DNA from: Bacteroidales bacterium
GTDB lineage: Bacteria > Bacteroidota > Bacteroidia > Bacteroidales > Lentimicrobiaceae
Assembly (NCBI GenBank): GCA_016709025.1
Contig: JADJEQ010000035.1
Location: 1-15,111 of the forward strand
Direction: 5' to 3'
Length of the DNA stretch: 15,111 nt
Shown here: one piece after another, positions 6,393 to 15,083 of the stretch
Layout of the letters: each line of letters opens with the position of its first letter
Position numbering within the stretch: the stretch's first letter is position 1
Program-made: the position numbers and the translations under genes
The notes under the pieces: model-generated
What the model was told of the DNA's origin: nothing
Databases searched by the model: none
The model's input: only the letters and a program-made list of their open reading frames with translations

Positions 6393-8680
6393 ATGGTTGT
6401 CAGATTTCTGCTTTCTTCATTTTTCTGTTGCAGGATTTGTGTTTGCTCAAAACCCTGAGATTTCCGGCCGGATAACCGATGCTGCCAGCGGCGAACCACT
6501 GGTTGGTGTGAACGTTTTCTACAGCAACAAACATGGTGTAGCGACCGATACATCCGGCTATTATTCCATAACAGCAACACCGGGCACGGTTATTCTGCAG
6601 TACAGATTTATTGGTTACAATACCGTGCAGAAGGAACTCAGCCTGAAACAAGGTCAAAAGCTTACGTTAAACATAGCATTGGAAGAAAGCGCCAGCCTGC
6701 TCAACGAGGTAGTTGTAAGTGCTTCGCGCTACGAGCAGAAGATTTCGGATGTAATCGTCTCCATGGAAGTTTTAAGTCCGGCAACCGTTGAGAATACCCA
6801 TACTGTTTCGGTTGAAACCGCCCTGCAGCAAGTGTCAGGTGTGATGTTTCTGGACGATCAGGTAAGCATTCGCAGCGGGAATGGTTACAGTTATGGTGTT
6901 GGATCGAGGGTGCTGTTGCTGCTCGACGATTTGCCTATGCTCACGGGCGGGGGAGGTGAAGCGAAGTGGGATTTTGTTCCGCTCGAAAACCTGGGCCAGA
7001 TCGAAGTGTTGAAAGGGGCATCCTCGGCGCTTTACGGATCCTCAGCCCTGAATGGGGTGATCAATATCCGGACTGGTTATCCCGGTGAGAAACCCGAAAC
7101 TTCGGTCCTGGCTTACAGTGGAATTTATGGGAATCCGCAAAGAGAAGAGATTATCTGGTGGGACAAACAGCCGTATTACGGGGGGCTCAGGGTATCACAC
7201 AGTCAGCGGATAGGCAATTTCGACCTGGTGGGAGGCGCGAATGTGCATACCGATAAAGGTTATCGTGAAAACGAAAATGAAAAATTTATCCGTATGAACC
7301 TGAATACACGTTACAGAAGCATGAAAATCAAGGGTTTATCTGCCGGAATCAATACCAATGCGATGGTGAATGAGGGTGGAAATTTCCTGCTCTGGCTCGA
7401 TGGCGACAGCGGCGTTTACAGGGCTTCACCCGATTTTGACCAGCGTTTCAGCAATACCCGTTTTAACCTCGATCCGCACTTTGTCTGGATCAGAGACAAC
7501 AACAGCCGGCATTCCTTAAAGGGACGATATTACAGAGTCACCTATGACGGTGATTCGCTCCGGAATTACGACAATTCATATTTTGGCGAGTATCAATACC
7601 TGAAACGCTGGGCTGGTAACTTTTCACTGACTGCAGGCGCTAGCGCCATGTATGTTTTGAGCTCTTCCAATCTTTTCGGGAATGAAAAACACCGTTCCGA
7701 CAACCAGTCGCTCTATTTTCAGGTTGAAAAGCGTCATCAGAAATGGAGTTTCTCACCGGGAGGCCGTTATGAATTGTACTCTATTGATAACCAGCGGCAG
7801 GAATCAAAACCATTGCTCAGAGCCGGGGCAAATTATCAGGCAGGCAAATATACTTTTTTACGTACCAATTTCGGGCAGGGGATTCGTTACCCTTCCATTG
7901 CCGAAAAGTATGCGGCTACGCAAGTCGGTGCGCTCAAAATCTTCCCCAACGACACCCTGAAACCCGAGTATGGCTGGAATGCTGAAATCGGGATCAAGCA
8001 GGGATATCAGCTGGGCGCGATACAGGGTTATGCCGATGCCGCGATCTTTTGACAGAATATAAAAACATGATTGAATTCACTTTTGGGCAGCACTACCCGC
8101 CCGAAATTACCAATCCTTCTCTGATTGATTTTTTAATTACACCGGTTTCAAGGCTTACAACATTACCAATGCCACCATTGCCGGGTTTGAGGTGAATTTC
8201 GTCGGAAAAGGCAATGCAGGGCCCGTTACCTTTACATTTAATGCAGGCTACACCTACACCAATCCGGTAGATAATGACTTTGAGGTGCACCGAATACAGC
8301 ATCAACCAGTAAAAACATCCTCAAATACAGATTTTATCACAATGTGAAAGCCGGTGCCGATTTTACTTTCAAGAGACTATCCAGTGGATTCAACATTGAT
8401 TATCACAGCTATATCGTCAATATTAGATCTGGCTTTTGAAGATTCACTTAGGGTTAACGGGGTTGGTTTGCCCATTTTTATCCTGCCTGGCCTGCGCGAA
8501 TACCGGGAGAAGAACAAAACCGGGGATGTGCTGGTAAACTGGCGCTTTGCCTGGCAACCCATGGACAAACTGAAACTATCGTTTTTCATCAATAACCTCT
8601 TCAACCGTGAATATATGACCCGCCCGGCCGATGTGGGCCCGCCCAGGGTATTTGGAATGCAGGTGGCGGTGAAGTTGTAG
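6393..8680 (+). CDS. TonB-dependent outer-membrane receptor, frameshifted
   Basis: ATG 6393 opens a signal peptide (MVVRFLLSSFF) that needs one base shift near 6430 to reach AGFVFAQNPEI. Then come a carboxypeptidase-regulatory-like domain (ISGRITDAASGEPLVGVNVF to about residue 110), the plug (about 110-225: VVVSASRYEQKISDV, VETALQQVSGVMF, GQIEVLKGASSALYGSSALN, GVINIRT) and a beta-barrel. The main frame stops at 8052 (8050 region), after which shifts near 8130, 8290 and 8425 restore IEFTFGQHYPPEI, TFNAGYTYTNPVDND, YRFYHNVKAGADF and the terminal strand INNLFNREYMTR and FGMQVAVKL. The total is about 760 residues, normal for siderophore or vitamin receptors and shorter than SusC proteins. It would import a scarce ligand across the outer membrane using TonB-ExbBD. 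The substrate cannot be told from sequence; no SusD-type gene lies next to it. Confidence 0.9.
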
Positions 8681-8744
8681 GGAGCAGTAGTTGTTTTCAG
8701 CAATATCCGATGGTCCTCAACAAAATACTTAAGCAACCTCAACC

Positions 8745-8773
8745 CGGGTGTTGTTATATAACAAGCCCGTTTT
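8745..8773 (+). terminator. Rho-independent terminator after the TonB receptor gene
   Basis: CGGG and CCCG (8745-8748, 8766-8769) enclose TTGTTATATAACAA, a perfect 14-base palindrome, and TTTT follows at 8770-8773. The stem has a small asymmetry (TG against G). It separates the receptor from the OsmC-family gene. Confidence 0.7.
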
Positions 8774-8797
8774 AAGCTGAGTTATTCATCAGTAGCC

Positions 8798-8805
8798 TAA
8801 TTTTG
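8798..8805 (+). promoter_or_regulatory. Candidate -7 promoter element of the OsmC-family gene
   Basis: TAATTTTG matches TAnnTTTG and lies 21 bases before ATG 8827, just after the terminator of the preceding gene. No TTTG is visible at the expected upstream distance, so support is partial. Confidence 0.4.
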
Positions 8806-8826
8806 CAGCATCAATAAATCGTAAAA

Positions 8827-9244
8827 ATGAAACAAACCATAAATACTTCCTGGAACGGCAATATGCAGTTCGACGCGTTGGTTGGCGATCACCATGTTAT
8901 CATGGATGCCAGTGCTGAAGTTGGCGGCAGCAACGCCGGAGCCAGGCCCAAAGCACTCATGCTGGCCTCGCTTGCAGGCTGCACAGGAATGGATGTCATC
9001 TCCATCCTGAAGAAAATGCGGATTGAACCGAAGACCTTCAACATAAAGATTGAAGTCGAACTCACCGAAGAGCATCCCAAACACTACAGCGGGCATGCAC
9101 CTGATTTACGAATTCTCGGGCGAAGGCCTTGAAGAAGAAAAACTAAAGAAAGCCATTGATCTTTCACAGGACAGGTATTGCGGCGTGTCGGCAGTTTACC
9201 GCAAGGCAATGCCACTCACTTACGAGGTCAGGATTCTGGGATAG
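8827..9244 (+). CDS. OsmC/Ohr-family peroxiredoxin-like protein, one frameshift
   Basis: OsmC-family proteins reduce organic hydroperoxides through two conserved cysteines. Both are present: Cys52 in SLAGCTGMDVISIL and the second in the later frame in RYCGVSAVYRKAMPLTYEV. The upstream frame covers 8827-9132 and is joined near 9100 to the 9050-9244 frame, giving HPKHYS followed by MHLIYEFSGEGLEEEKLKKA. The join yields about 139 residues, the usual length. The ARPKALMLASLAGC segment is characteristic. It is a cytoplasmic enzyme that probably draws electrons from a thiol system, which fits the thioredoxin-type genes that follow. A strong terminator upstream and a candidate promoter at 8798 suggest its own transcript; a downstream terminator was not found. 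Confidence 0.85.
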
Positions 9245-9279
9245 TGGAATGATGGCCTTGACACGTCAGGGTGACAAGG

Positions 9280-9343
9280 ATGGAACAAGGGAACAATGGA
9301 AGGATGGAACAATGGAAGGATGGAATGATGGAAGGATGGAAGA
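9280..9343. repeat. Octamer tandem array, eight ATGGAANN units
   Basis: Eight 8-base units follow in phase: ATGGAACA, AGGGAACA, ATGGAAGG, ATGGAACA, ATGGAAGG, ATGGAATG, ATGGAAGG, ATGGAAGA. Only the second has a change inside the core. The array lies in the 246-base spacer between the OsmC-family gene and the C-x6-C thioredoxin-fold gene; the rest of that spacer is A-rich and shows no other feature. Confidence 0.9.
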
Positions 9344-9490
9344 TGAACCTTCATGGGCATCCGGACTTAATCCTGATAAAAATCAAATGTATCCGATTGC
9401 GTCATTTCTGTTTCTAAAAAGTATTCCAATATTCCAAAACCAAATAACCAATTAAATCAAATAAACAAAAAAACCAAAAAAACAAATAAT

Positions 9491-9847
9491 ATGCTTTACA
9501 CAAACCTACACCATTTATTGACAGCTGCTGATCATCAGAAGCTTATCAACGAACACGAAAATGTAATGATCTGCTGTGGCCGTATGGGCCCTATGTGTAT
9601 TCCTGTTTACGGAATCATGGAAGACATCGAAAGTGAATATCCCCACGTTAAATTTGCCGATATGGAATTCGATAACCCGGAAGCACACGTAATCCGCAAT
9701 GTGCCGGAAGTACGCGGCTTTATGGGAATTCCCTTTACCATGTACTACAAAAACGGCAAGCTGGTGAAAGCTACTTCAAGCATCCAGAGCATGAGCCAGG
9801 TGAAGACCATCCTGGAAAAGGAGTTTGTACCGGTAACAGCCGGTTAA
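9491..9847 (+). CDS. Thioredoxin-fold protein with CGRMGPMC in place of CGPC
   Basis: An intact 118-residue frame. The layout follows thioredoxin: a helix before strand one, NVMICCGRMGPMCIPVYGIM at the active-site position (Cys28, Cys29 and Cys36), HVKFADMEFDNPEA for the next strand and helix, the cis-proline loop GIPFT, then YYKNGKLVKATS and a C-terminal helix. The usual CxxC is replaced by Cys29-x6-Cys36 with a neighbouring Cys28, so the redox pair is spaced differently. No signal peptide is present, so it is probably cytoplasmic. It lies between an OsmC-family gene and a TrxB-like gene and could be a thiol carrier for one or both. Whether the cysteines form a disulfide, bind a metal or carry sulfur cannot be told from sequence. 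Confidence 0.8.
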   Translation: MLYTNLHHLLTAADHQKLINEHENVMICCGRMGPMCIPVYGIMEDIESEYPHVKFADMEFDNPEAHVIRNVPEVRGFMGIPFTMYYKNGKLVKATSSIQSMSQVKTILEKEFVPVTAG

Positions 9848-9856
9848 TCCGGAAGC

Positions 9857-9912
9857 ATGGAACGATGGAACGATGGAACAATGGAATGATGGAAGGATGG
9901 AATGATGGAAGT
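9857..9912. repeat. Octamer tandem array, seven ATGGAANN units
   Basis: Seven in-phase 8-base units follow: ATGGAACG twice, then ATGGAACA, ATGGAATG, ATGGAAGG, ATGGAATG and ATGGAAGT. It begins ten bases after the stop codon of the C-x6-C gene and is the same repeat class as 9280-9343 on the other side of that gene. Confidence 0.9.
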
Positions 9913-9986
9913 TGGAAATAGAATAATGATATCAAACTTCTACTGGCATAATGCCAAAGTCTGTTAGGTTCAGGCGATTAGAGTTT

Positions 9987-10020
9987 ATTTGCTCAAGGTG
10001 AGCGTAATTCCTAAGCAAAT
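9987..10020 (+). promoter_or_regulatory. Hairpin-forming leader element before trxB
   Basis: ATTTGCT (9987-9993) and AGCAAAT (10014-10020) are perfect 7-base inverted repeats, and a nested GCTCA-AGG-TGAGC stem competes with the outer one. It lies about 90 bases before ATG 10108. There is no T run, so terminator function is unlikely; a leader structure or operator-like site is possible. Confidence 0.25.
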
Positions 10021-10107
10021 ATTAAACGTCAGACTTCCTAAACATTACACTTATTCCTATTGCTTCCACACTTCCCAAAGAAACCCAAAAATCTCAATTA
10101 ACTCACA

Positions 10108-11067
10108 ATGACTGATTCAACTCATTTCGATGCTATTGTAATAGGTGGAGGACCGGCAGGGAATGACTGCCGGCATCTACCTCTCCGTGCAAGGCTCAAC
10201 ACCCTGATTGTTACCGACGGAGTTGCCGGAGGTCAGATGATTCTTACGCACGAAATTGCGAATTATCCCGGTGTTGAAAGCATTTCAGGCTACCAGCTCT
10301 CCAACATCATGAAAAAGCAGGCCAAATCGTTTGGCTGCGTTATCAAAGGGAACACATCTGTCGAAAGCCTCAACCTGGAAGGTGATATCAAAGAAGTTAC
10401 GCTGTCGGATGGGAAAACCTACACCGCGGATTCGGTAATCCTGACTCCCGGTGGACGTTCGCGCACGCTTGGGGTTGAAGGGGAAGCAAAATTCAAAGGC
10501 CGTGGTATTTCCTATTGCGCTACCTGCGATGGAGACTTTTTACCGGAAAGGAAATTGTTGTGGTTGGCGGCGGAAACTCAGCCTCGAAGAAGCTGTTTCA
10601 CTTACAAAATATGCCACCAAGGTTACCATTGTCCATCAGTTTGACCATTTCCAGGCATTTGAATACGCGGTGGAAGAGGCCAGATCCAATCCTAAAATCA
10701 ACTTTATCATGGAGTCATCCATTGTGAAGTTTAGGGGAGACGATAAACTCGAAAGCGTAGACATCAAAACCTGGTTTCCGGTGAAATTCAGAACTTTAAA
10801 ACCGATGGCGTGTTTATCTTTATCGGATATGTGCCCAACACCGAATTCCTGAAAGGACTGGTGAATATGAACCAGTGGAATGAAATCATTGTTGATGCGG
10901 ATATGGCCACCAATATTCCGGGAGTTTATGCAGCCGGCGATTCAATTGTTAAACGGTACAGGCAGGTTACCACCGCCGTAGGGGATGCCACGATTGCCGC
11001 CCTGGCTGCATCCAATTACATACATCAACTGAAAACCAAAGAATTACACGAAACGCTAACACAATAA
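10108..11067 (+). CDS. trxB: Thioredoxin reductase-like flavoprotein, frameshifted
   Basis: TrxB transfers electrons from a pyridine nucleotide through FAD to thioredoxin. Seen here: the FAD motif IVIGGGPAG near residue 12, the redox pair CATC (residues 137-140) in GISYCATCDGDF, the nucleotide-binding VVVGGGNSA, and the C-terminal IPGVYAAGDS. Two compensating shifts near 10160-10185 scramble about nine residues that should read MTAGIYLSRAR. Losses of single bases in T, C and A runs (about 10545, 10580, 10770) split the rest, and restoring them gives DFFTGKEIVV, ALEEAVSL and NLVSGEIQNFKTDGVF. Length is about 319 residues, normal for the family. The usual HRRxxxR NADPH-phosphate motif is HQFDHFQ here, in a stretch without shifts, so cofactor use may differ. 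The stop is one base before the next ATG, so it shares an operon with the membrane thioredoxin. Confidence 0.88.
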
Positions 11068-11068
11068 T

Positions 11069-11494
11069 ATGTCAATAGGATTGATTGTTACCCTTGCATT
11101 CTCGGTCTTTTCGGAGCATATATGATTTATTCGTTCAGAAGAATGAAAACCTGGCAGCTGTACCCGAAAGCGAAAAATATTAACCCTTACAGACAAGAAT
11201 TTTCAGGCCCAGACAAAAAAAGGCCTGGTGATGGTCGATTTCTGGGCGGATTGGTGTATGCCCTGCAAGGTAATGGGCCCGGTACTGAATGAACTTGCTG
11301 AAAATGAAAACTTCAAAGCCACCGTTGCCAAACTGAATGTGGATCATTTCCAGTTAATTTCCCAGCAGCAGGGTGTCAGAGGAATACCAACCCTCATTCT
11401 TTTTAAAAACGGCAAAGAAGTCGACCGTTTTGTAGGCGTTAAACCGAAAGATTTTCTGATAAAACAGGTCGAAAAACACAGCTTAACCACATAA
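11069..11494 (+). CDS. Membrane-anchored thioredoxin with CMPC active site, frameshifted
   Basis: ATG 11069 follows the trxB stop with one base between. The first codons give MSIGLIVTLAF and, after restoring a C near 11102, LGLFGAYMIYSFRRMK: one membrane segment of about 20 residues with positive charges after it. Restoring an A in the AAAAC near 11147 gives NLAAVPESEKIL, leading to the thioredoxin domain (LVMVDFWADWCMPCKVMGPV, the GIPTL cis-proline loop, LFKNGKEVDRFVGV). Total is about 142 residues. The active site is CMPC rather than CGPC. The positive-inside rule (FRRMK after the segment) suggests a cytoplasm-facing domain with the N-terminus outside. As part of an operon with trxB it is probably the reductase's partner. 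The unbroken domain frame alone covers 11228-11494. Confidence 0.85.
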
Positions 11495-11505
11495 ACCCCA
11501 AAACG

Positions 11506-11979
11506 ATGAAAACAAGACTCATAATATCAATTTTTTTAATATCAACCGGCTTATTTGCAACAGCACAGAAACCCGACATGAAGAATCCGGCAGTAATGAT
11601 CGAGAACGAGAGTCGTTATGGCTTCAGTGAAACCATTGACCTGTTATCAAAACCATTGTTGAAAGCGGATGGAAAGTAACCATCATCCACGACCTGCAGG
11701 AAACCATGAAGAAAAACGGGAAGGAAGTCATGCCCGTAAAGGTGATTGAGTTGTGCAACCCCAATCATGCCTATCAGATTCTTTCGAAAGATGAACTACA
11801 GGGATGTTTCACCTATGTTACCCTGCCGGATTTCAGTTTACGAAAAGGCAGATGGTAAGACCTATGTTTCACGCATGAATGCCCCTGCTTTCGCCGGAAT
11901 GATTGGCGGCGTAGCAGGCGAGACGATCGTTAAGGCATTTGATGAGACAGAAGTAATGATGAAGGTGATTTTGAAATAG
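11506..11979 (+). CDS. DUF302 family exported protein, frameshifted
   Basis: ATG 11506 opens a signal peptide (MKTRLIISIFLISTGLFATA) 11 bases after the thioredoxin stop. Restoring bases near 11640 and 11792 gives one protein of about 157 residues: SRYGFSETID, then VESGWKVTIIHDLQETMKKN, VMPVKVIELCNPNHAYQIL, a turn into YRDVSPMLPCRISVYEKADG, KTYVSRMNAPAFAGMIGG and ETEVMMKVIL. The ELCNP and MLPCRISVYE motifs are typical of DUF302, a family of unknown biochemical role often found with sulfur and redox genes. The two conserved cysteines and its place as the last gene of the trxB operon suggest periplasmic thiol or sulfur handling; this is inference. Confidence 0.8.
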
Positions 11980-12075
11980 TCTCCCGCCATTTTCTTCTTC
12001 CCCTTATTTTTAATAACCGGGGGATAAGAGGGGTAACGAGGGATAAAACTCCCCTGAATATTTACTTCGAAGTTT

Positions 12076-12113
12076 AACAGCCGGTGGACATCAACATCCT
12101 CCGGCTGTTTTTT
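12076..12113 (+). terminator. Strong rho-independent terminator after the DUF302 gene
   Basis: AACAGCCGG (12076-12084) and CCGGCTGTT (12101-12109) form a perfect nine-pair stem with a 16-base loop, and the T run extends to 12113. On the opposite strand no T run follows, so it serves mainly the plus-strand trxB operon and divides it from the convergent M14 peptidase gene. Confidence 0.85.
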
Positions 12114-12124
12114 GTTGATCCTGA

Positions 12125-15083
12125 TTACGGGGCAATCACACCGGTATAGGACGCGGAATTATTATCAATAATGGTTATATCGGCAGTGTCGATGATCCCG
12201 TCTCCATTCACATCGGTGGGAAAATAACCCGATTGATAGTTGGCCGCATCGTTGTCAACCGGCGTCATATCTGCCGAATCCACTACACCATCCTGGTTTA
12301 CATCGCCTCCGAATATTACAAACACACCCGATATTTGTTTCAGATTATCGCCGAAAGCCCGGGAAGCGGCAGTTGTGAAATTGAAACTGATCGAAGCACC
12401 GCTGAACGAAACCGGACTGCTGCTCCAGGTTTCGAGGCTGTTGCGGTGTTTGATCACGATGAAGTAGTTCATATTCAGGGATGCCGGCACGCTTAATTGT
12501 GCTGTACCATCGGTGCGCAGCGCAGCATTATAGGGCCCTCCCCGCAATCACATAGGGCACTGTGGCTTCATGCAGCTCAACCCGTATCTCATCCGCAATA
12601 TTATCCGCAAACTGATCGCCATTCTCATTCTGTGCTTTGTTCATTGCTAAGCCGTTAAACAATCCTTCCAAGAACAAGGTGAGGTTGAGTTGTTTCTCCT
12701 GCAACCCTTGCTGCGCAAGCGTTACCAGCACAGGGATCAATGCCGTTCGCGGTAACAGTTATCTCGGCTATTCTTGAAAATTCAGCGGTGTTCGCATCAT
12801 AAACCGCCGAGATAGCACCATCTCCGTTTCCGGCCGGTGTAACGCTGCACCATGTCTGGTTGCTGGTCGCCGTCCATGCTGAATTGGATTCAACAATATA
12901 ATCAATCGTTCCTGCCTGAGCGTTCACATCCTGGTTTTGTGGTGTAACCAACAGAATAACAGGCGTACCGGTTATCAGAACATCATCAAGGCACACACCA
13001 TAGCCATATTTCGCATTGCCTTCAAAACCGATGTAGTATTCGGCAGAAGCGTCCGGCAAGGCCAGGTTTTCAACGGTCCAGGCGGTAATATTACTGGTTA
13101 GGTTTGCAGCTAAAATCCATGTACCGGAACTGAGGTTTATAGAAAACCTTCAGTTCATCCTGGTCGGGCGACCAGTAAGCCTGGGTATGCCAGAATTGCA
13201 GCGATGGGTTTATTAAACCGCTGAGATTCATGGGTGGGGTAATCAGCAGTGTTTTGTTGTCGGCTGAGGTATTGTCTTTCAGGCAGGCATTGTACGCACC
13301 ACCATGCGCTGCAGCCGGATGACCGGACCGTTGCCGGAAATATAGGTCCAATTTACATTTGAACTATTGATTTGCTCCTGAGTCCAGCAATCGGGCATAC
13401 TTCCACCGTTTTCAAACCCTTCGTGCCATGGGAAGGCAGAATTAAGCCACAAATTTGTCGTGGAATGTAATATTTCACCATACGTTGTTCCGGAACCGGT
13501 CGTTACGTAAGCCCTGACAAAATAGCCTGAACTGGCACTCAGACCCGTTAAGTTGCTTGTAAGTGATCCGTAACCGGAACCATCTACCGTATGTGCATCC
13601 AGAATCGTTGGATTCGCTGAAGTGCTCCAGCATACGCCACGGGCAGTAACCTGGAGAGGTCCTTCACAAACAACCGTCCCTCCTGAAACTGCTGTGGTTG
13701 CTGTGATTGAGGTTACTGCAGCAGTTGAAACACCAGCCCCCGTAACCAACTGAACATTTAATGTAAAGGCATTGTAATCCCGATCGGAGATTCGTAAGGT
13801 CTGCGTAATATAGAGAGCCGTGGAATATACCTCTGTATTCAGGGCATCGTGCCCGGTCAGCAATACTTTCGCTTCCACAGGGTTTCCTGTTACCTGGTCG
13901 GTAATCAACCCGCGAAAACCATAGGTAGCCTGTTTCATGTACAGGATCAACGAACGGAAATTATAGTTCCAGTGTGCCGGTAACTGAGCGGCCGGTAAGA
14001 GTTTTACATCGGAAATCTCAAGGGTTACTTCGCGGCAATGGTGGAAATAGTTCATATAGTCCTGCCGGCCCCCTGCAACCTCATACCAGTCGTAACCATT
14101 GGTAATTCCATTATCCAGGTAATCCATATAACCTGAAACTGCATGCTCATGAACCGTATCAGCATATTCCCTGCTCACAAACTGCCACAATCGTCATCGG
14201 TCGACCGGTTGCCCATGTATCCCATGGGTAGTTTACCACTTCAACTCCTCCGTGAAAATTGGCTGCTGCTACAAAGTCGTGCTGGCCGGCAAAATTCATA
14301 AAAGCCACGGTTTCAGGTTGCCAGGCATAGCCATCGGGGTGGTCTCCGTCTTCAGGATCAGGATAGTTGCGGTTAAGGTCAACCCCGTTTATGTTATATC
14401 GTCTTGCCACTCACCGAATTATTCCCCGTAATAGGTCCCATCAGGATTCGCCAGCGGGTTGATGTAAATTTCCATGTTGTTCACCAGATCGGTTGCTTCC
14501 GGATTGGTACCATAGTTTTGAAGCAGATATTCAATCAATTTGAAGCATAAGTACATAGCCGGTAGTTTCATCGCCTGCATGGATGAAGTATAGAGGAATT
14601 CAGTCTGCTTCATCGGTGGTAACATTGTCAGAGATTTTTGCAACAAGAATTTTCTTCCCGCTGGGAAGGGTCGTGATGGTTTCCAATATGGCAAAGGCAG
14701 GATACATAGCCTGGAAATCACTCATCTAGGGCAACATAAGCATCTAAGTAGGATAAAATTCCAGTGGTTTTGGTACTTTAACAGGTTTTATCTGGTCCCA
14801 TAACCACCCGGGGCCATCACCCGGATGAGGAAGAAACGCTTATTTTTAGCCTTGAAGATGAGAACTTTCAAAACCGGCTGTTGGCATATGCCCATACCGT
14901 GTCGTTGCGGTAATTGTCAATTGGAGATTTGGTGTGTAAGGGATTTCAGTTCCTCTTTCGACGTAACTTTAAAGGAAAAAGAGGTCTCTCCGCTTTGACT
15001 GTCCAGGTTGTTGCTTTTTTTTGTCCGTATGAGGACAGAAATAAGGTCAGGCAAACCAGCAACAAGGATGTTGTGATTTTCAT
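12125..15083 (-). CDS. Modular secreted M14 zinc carboxypeptidase, frameshifted
   Basis: ATG 15083 begins a signal peptide (MKITTSLLLVCLTLFLSSYG). A propeptide-like stretch (KVTSKEELKSLTHQIS, NDTVWAYANSR) leads into the M14 domain: LPSGKKILVAKISDN, then the zinc motif HGDET restored from a missing C near 14577, INPLANPDGTYYG, GVDLNRNYPDPEDG, ANFHGGVEVVNYP (third zinc ligand His) and REVTLEISDVK with the catalytic Glu. After it come a carboxypeptidase-regulatory-like domain (GFRGLITDQVTGNPVEAKVL), a fibronectin-like module (ARGVCWSTSANPT), a jelly-roll or choice-of-anchor-like module (WHEGFENGGSMPDCW), a BACON domain (VESNSAWTATSNQTWCSVTP) and C-terminal dockerin-like repeats (DVNQDGVVDSADM, DVNGDGIIDTADI), ending VIAP with TAA at 12125-12127. 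About 985 residues reconstructed, at least eight single-base shifts. It is predicted to cleave C-terminal residues of extracellular peptides. Confidence 0.88.

Noticed and set aside
8377..8742. Minus-strand frame of 121 codons
   Set aside because: It is antisense to the final beta-strands of the TonB receptor.
9156..9455. Plus-strand frame of 99 codons after the OsmC-family gene
   Set aside because: It overlaps the OsmC C-terminus out of frame and then translates the octamer array into a low-complexity Trp-Lys-Asp-Gly stretch.
9280..9912. CRISPR array
   Set aside because: The units are contiguous octamers without unique spacers of 25 to 40 bases, and no cas genes are present.
12233..12496. 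Plus-strand frames at the end of the peptidase gene
   Set aside because: They are antisense to the dockerin-like C-terminus, whose calcium-binding motifs are unmistakable on the minus strand.
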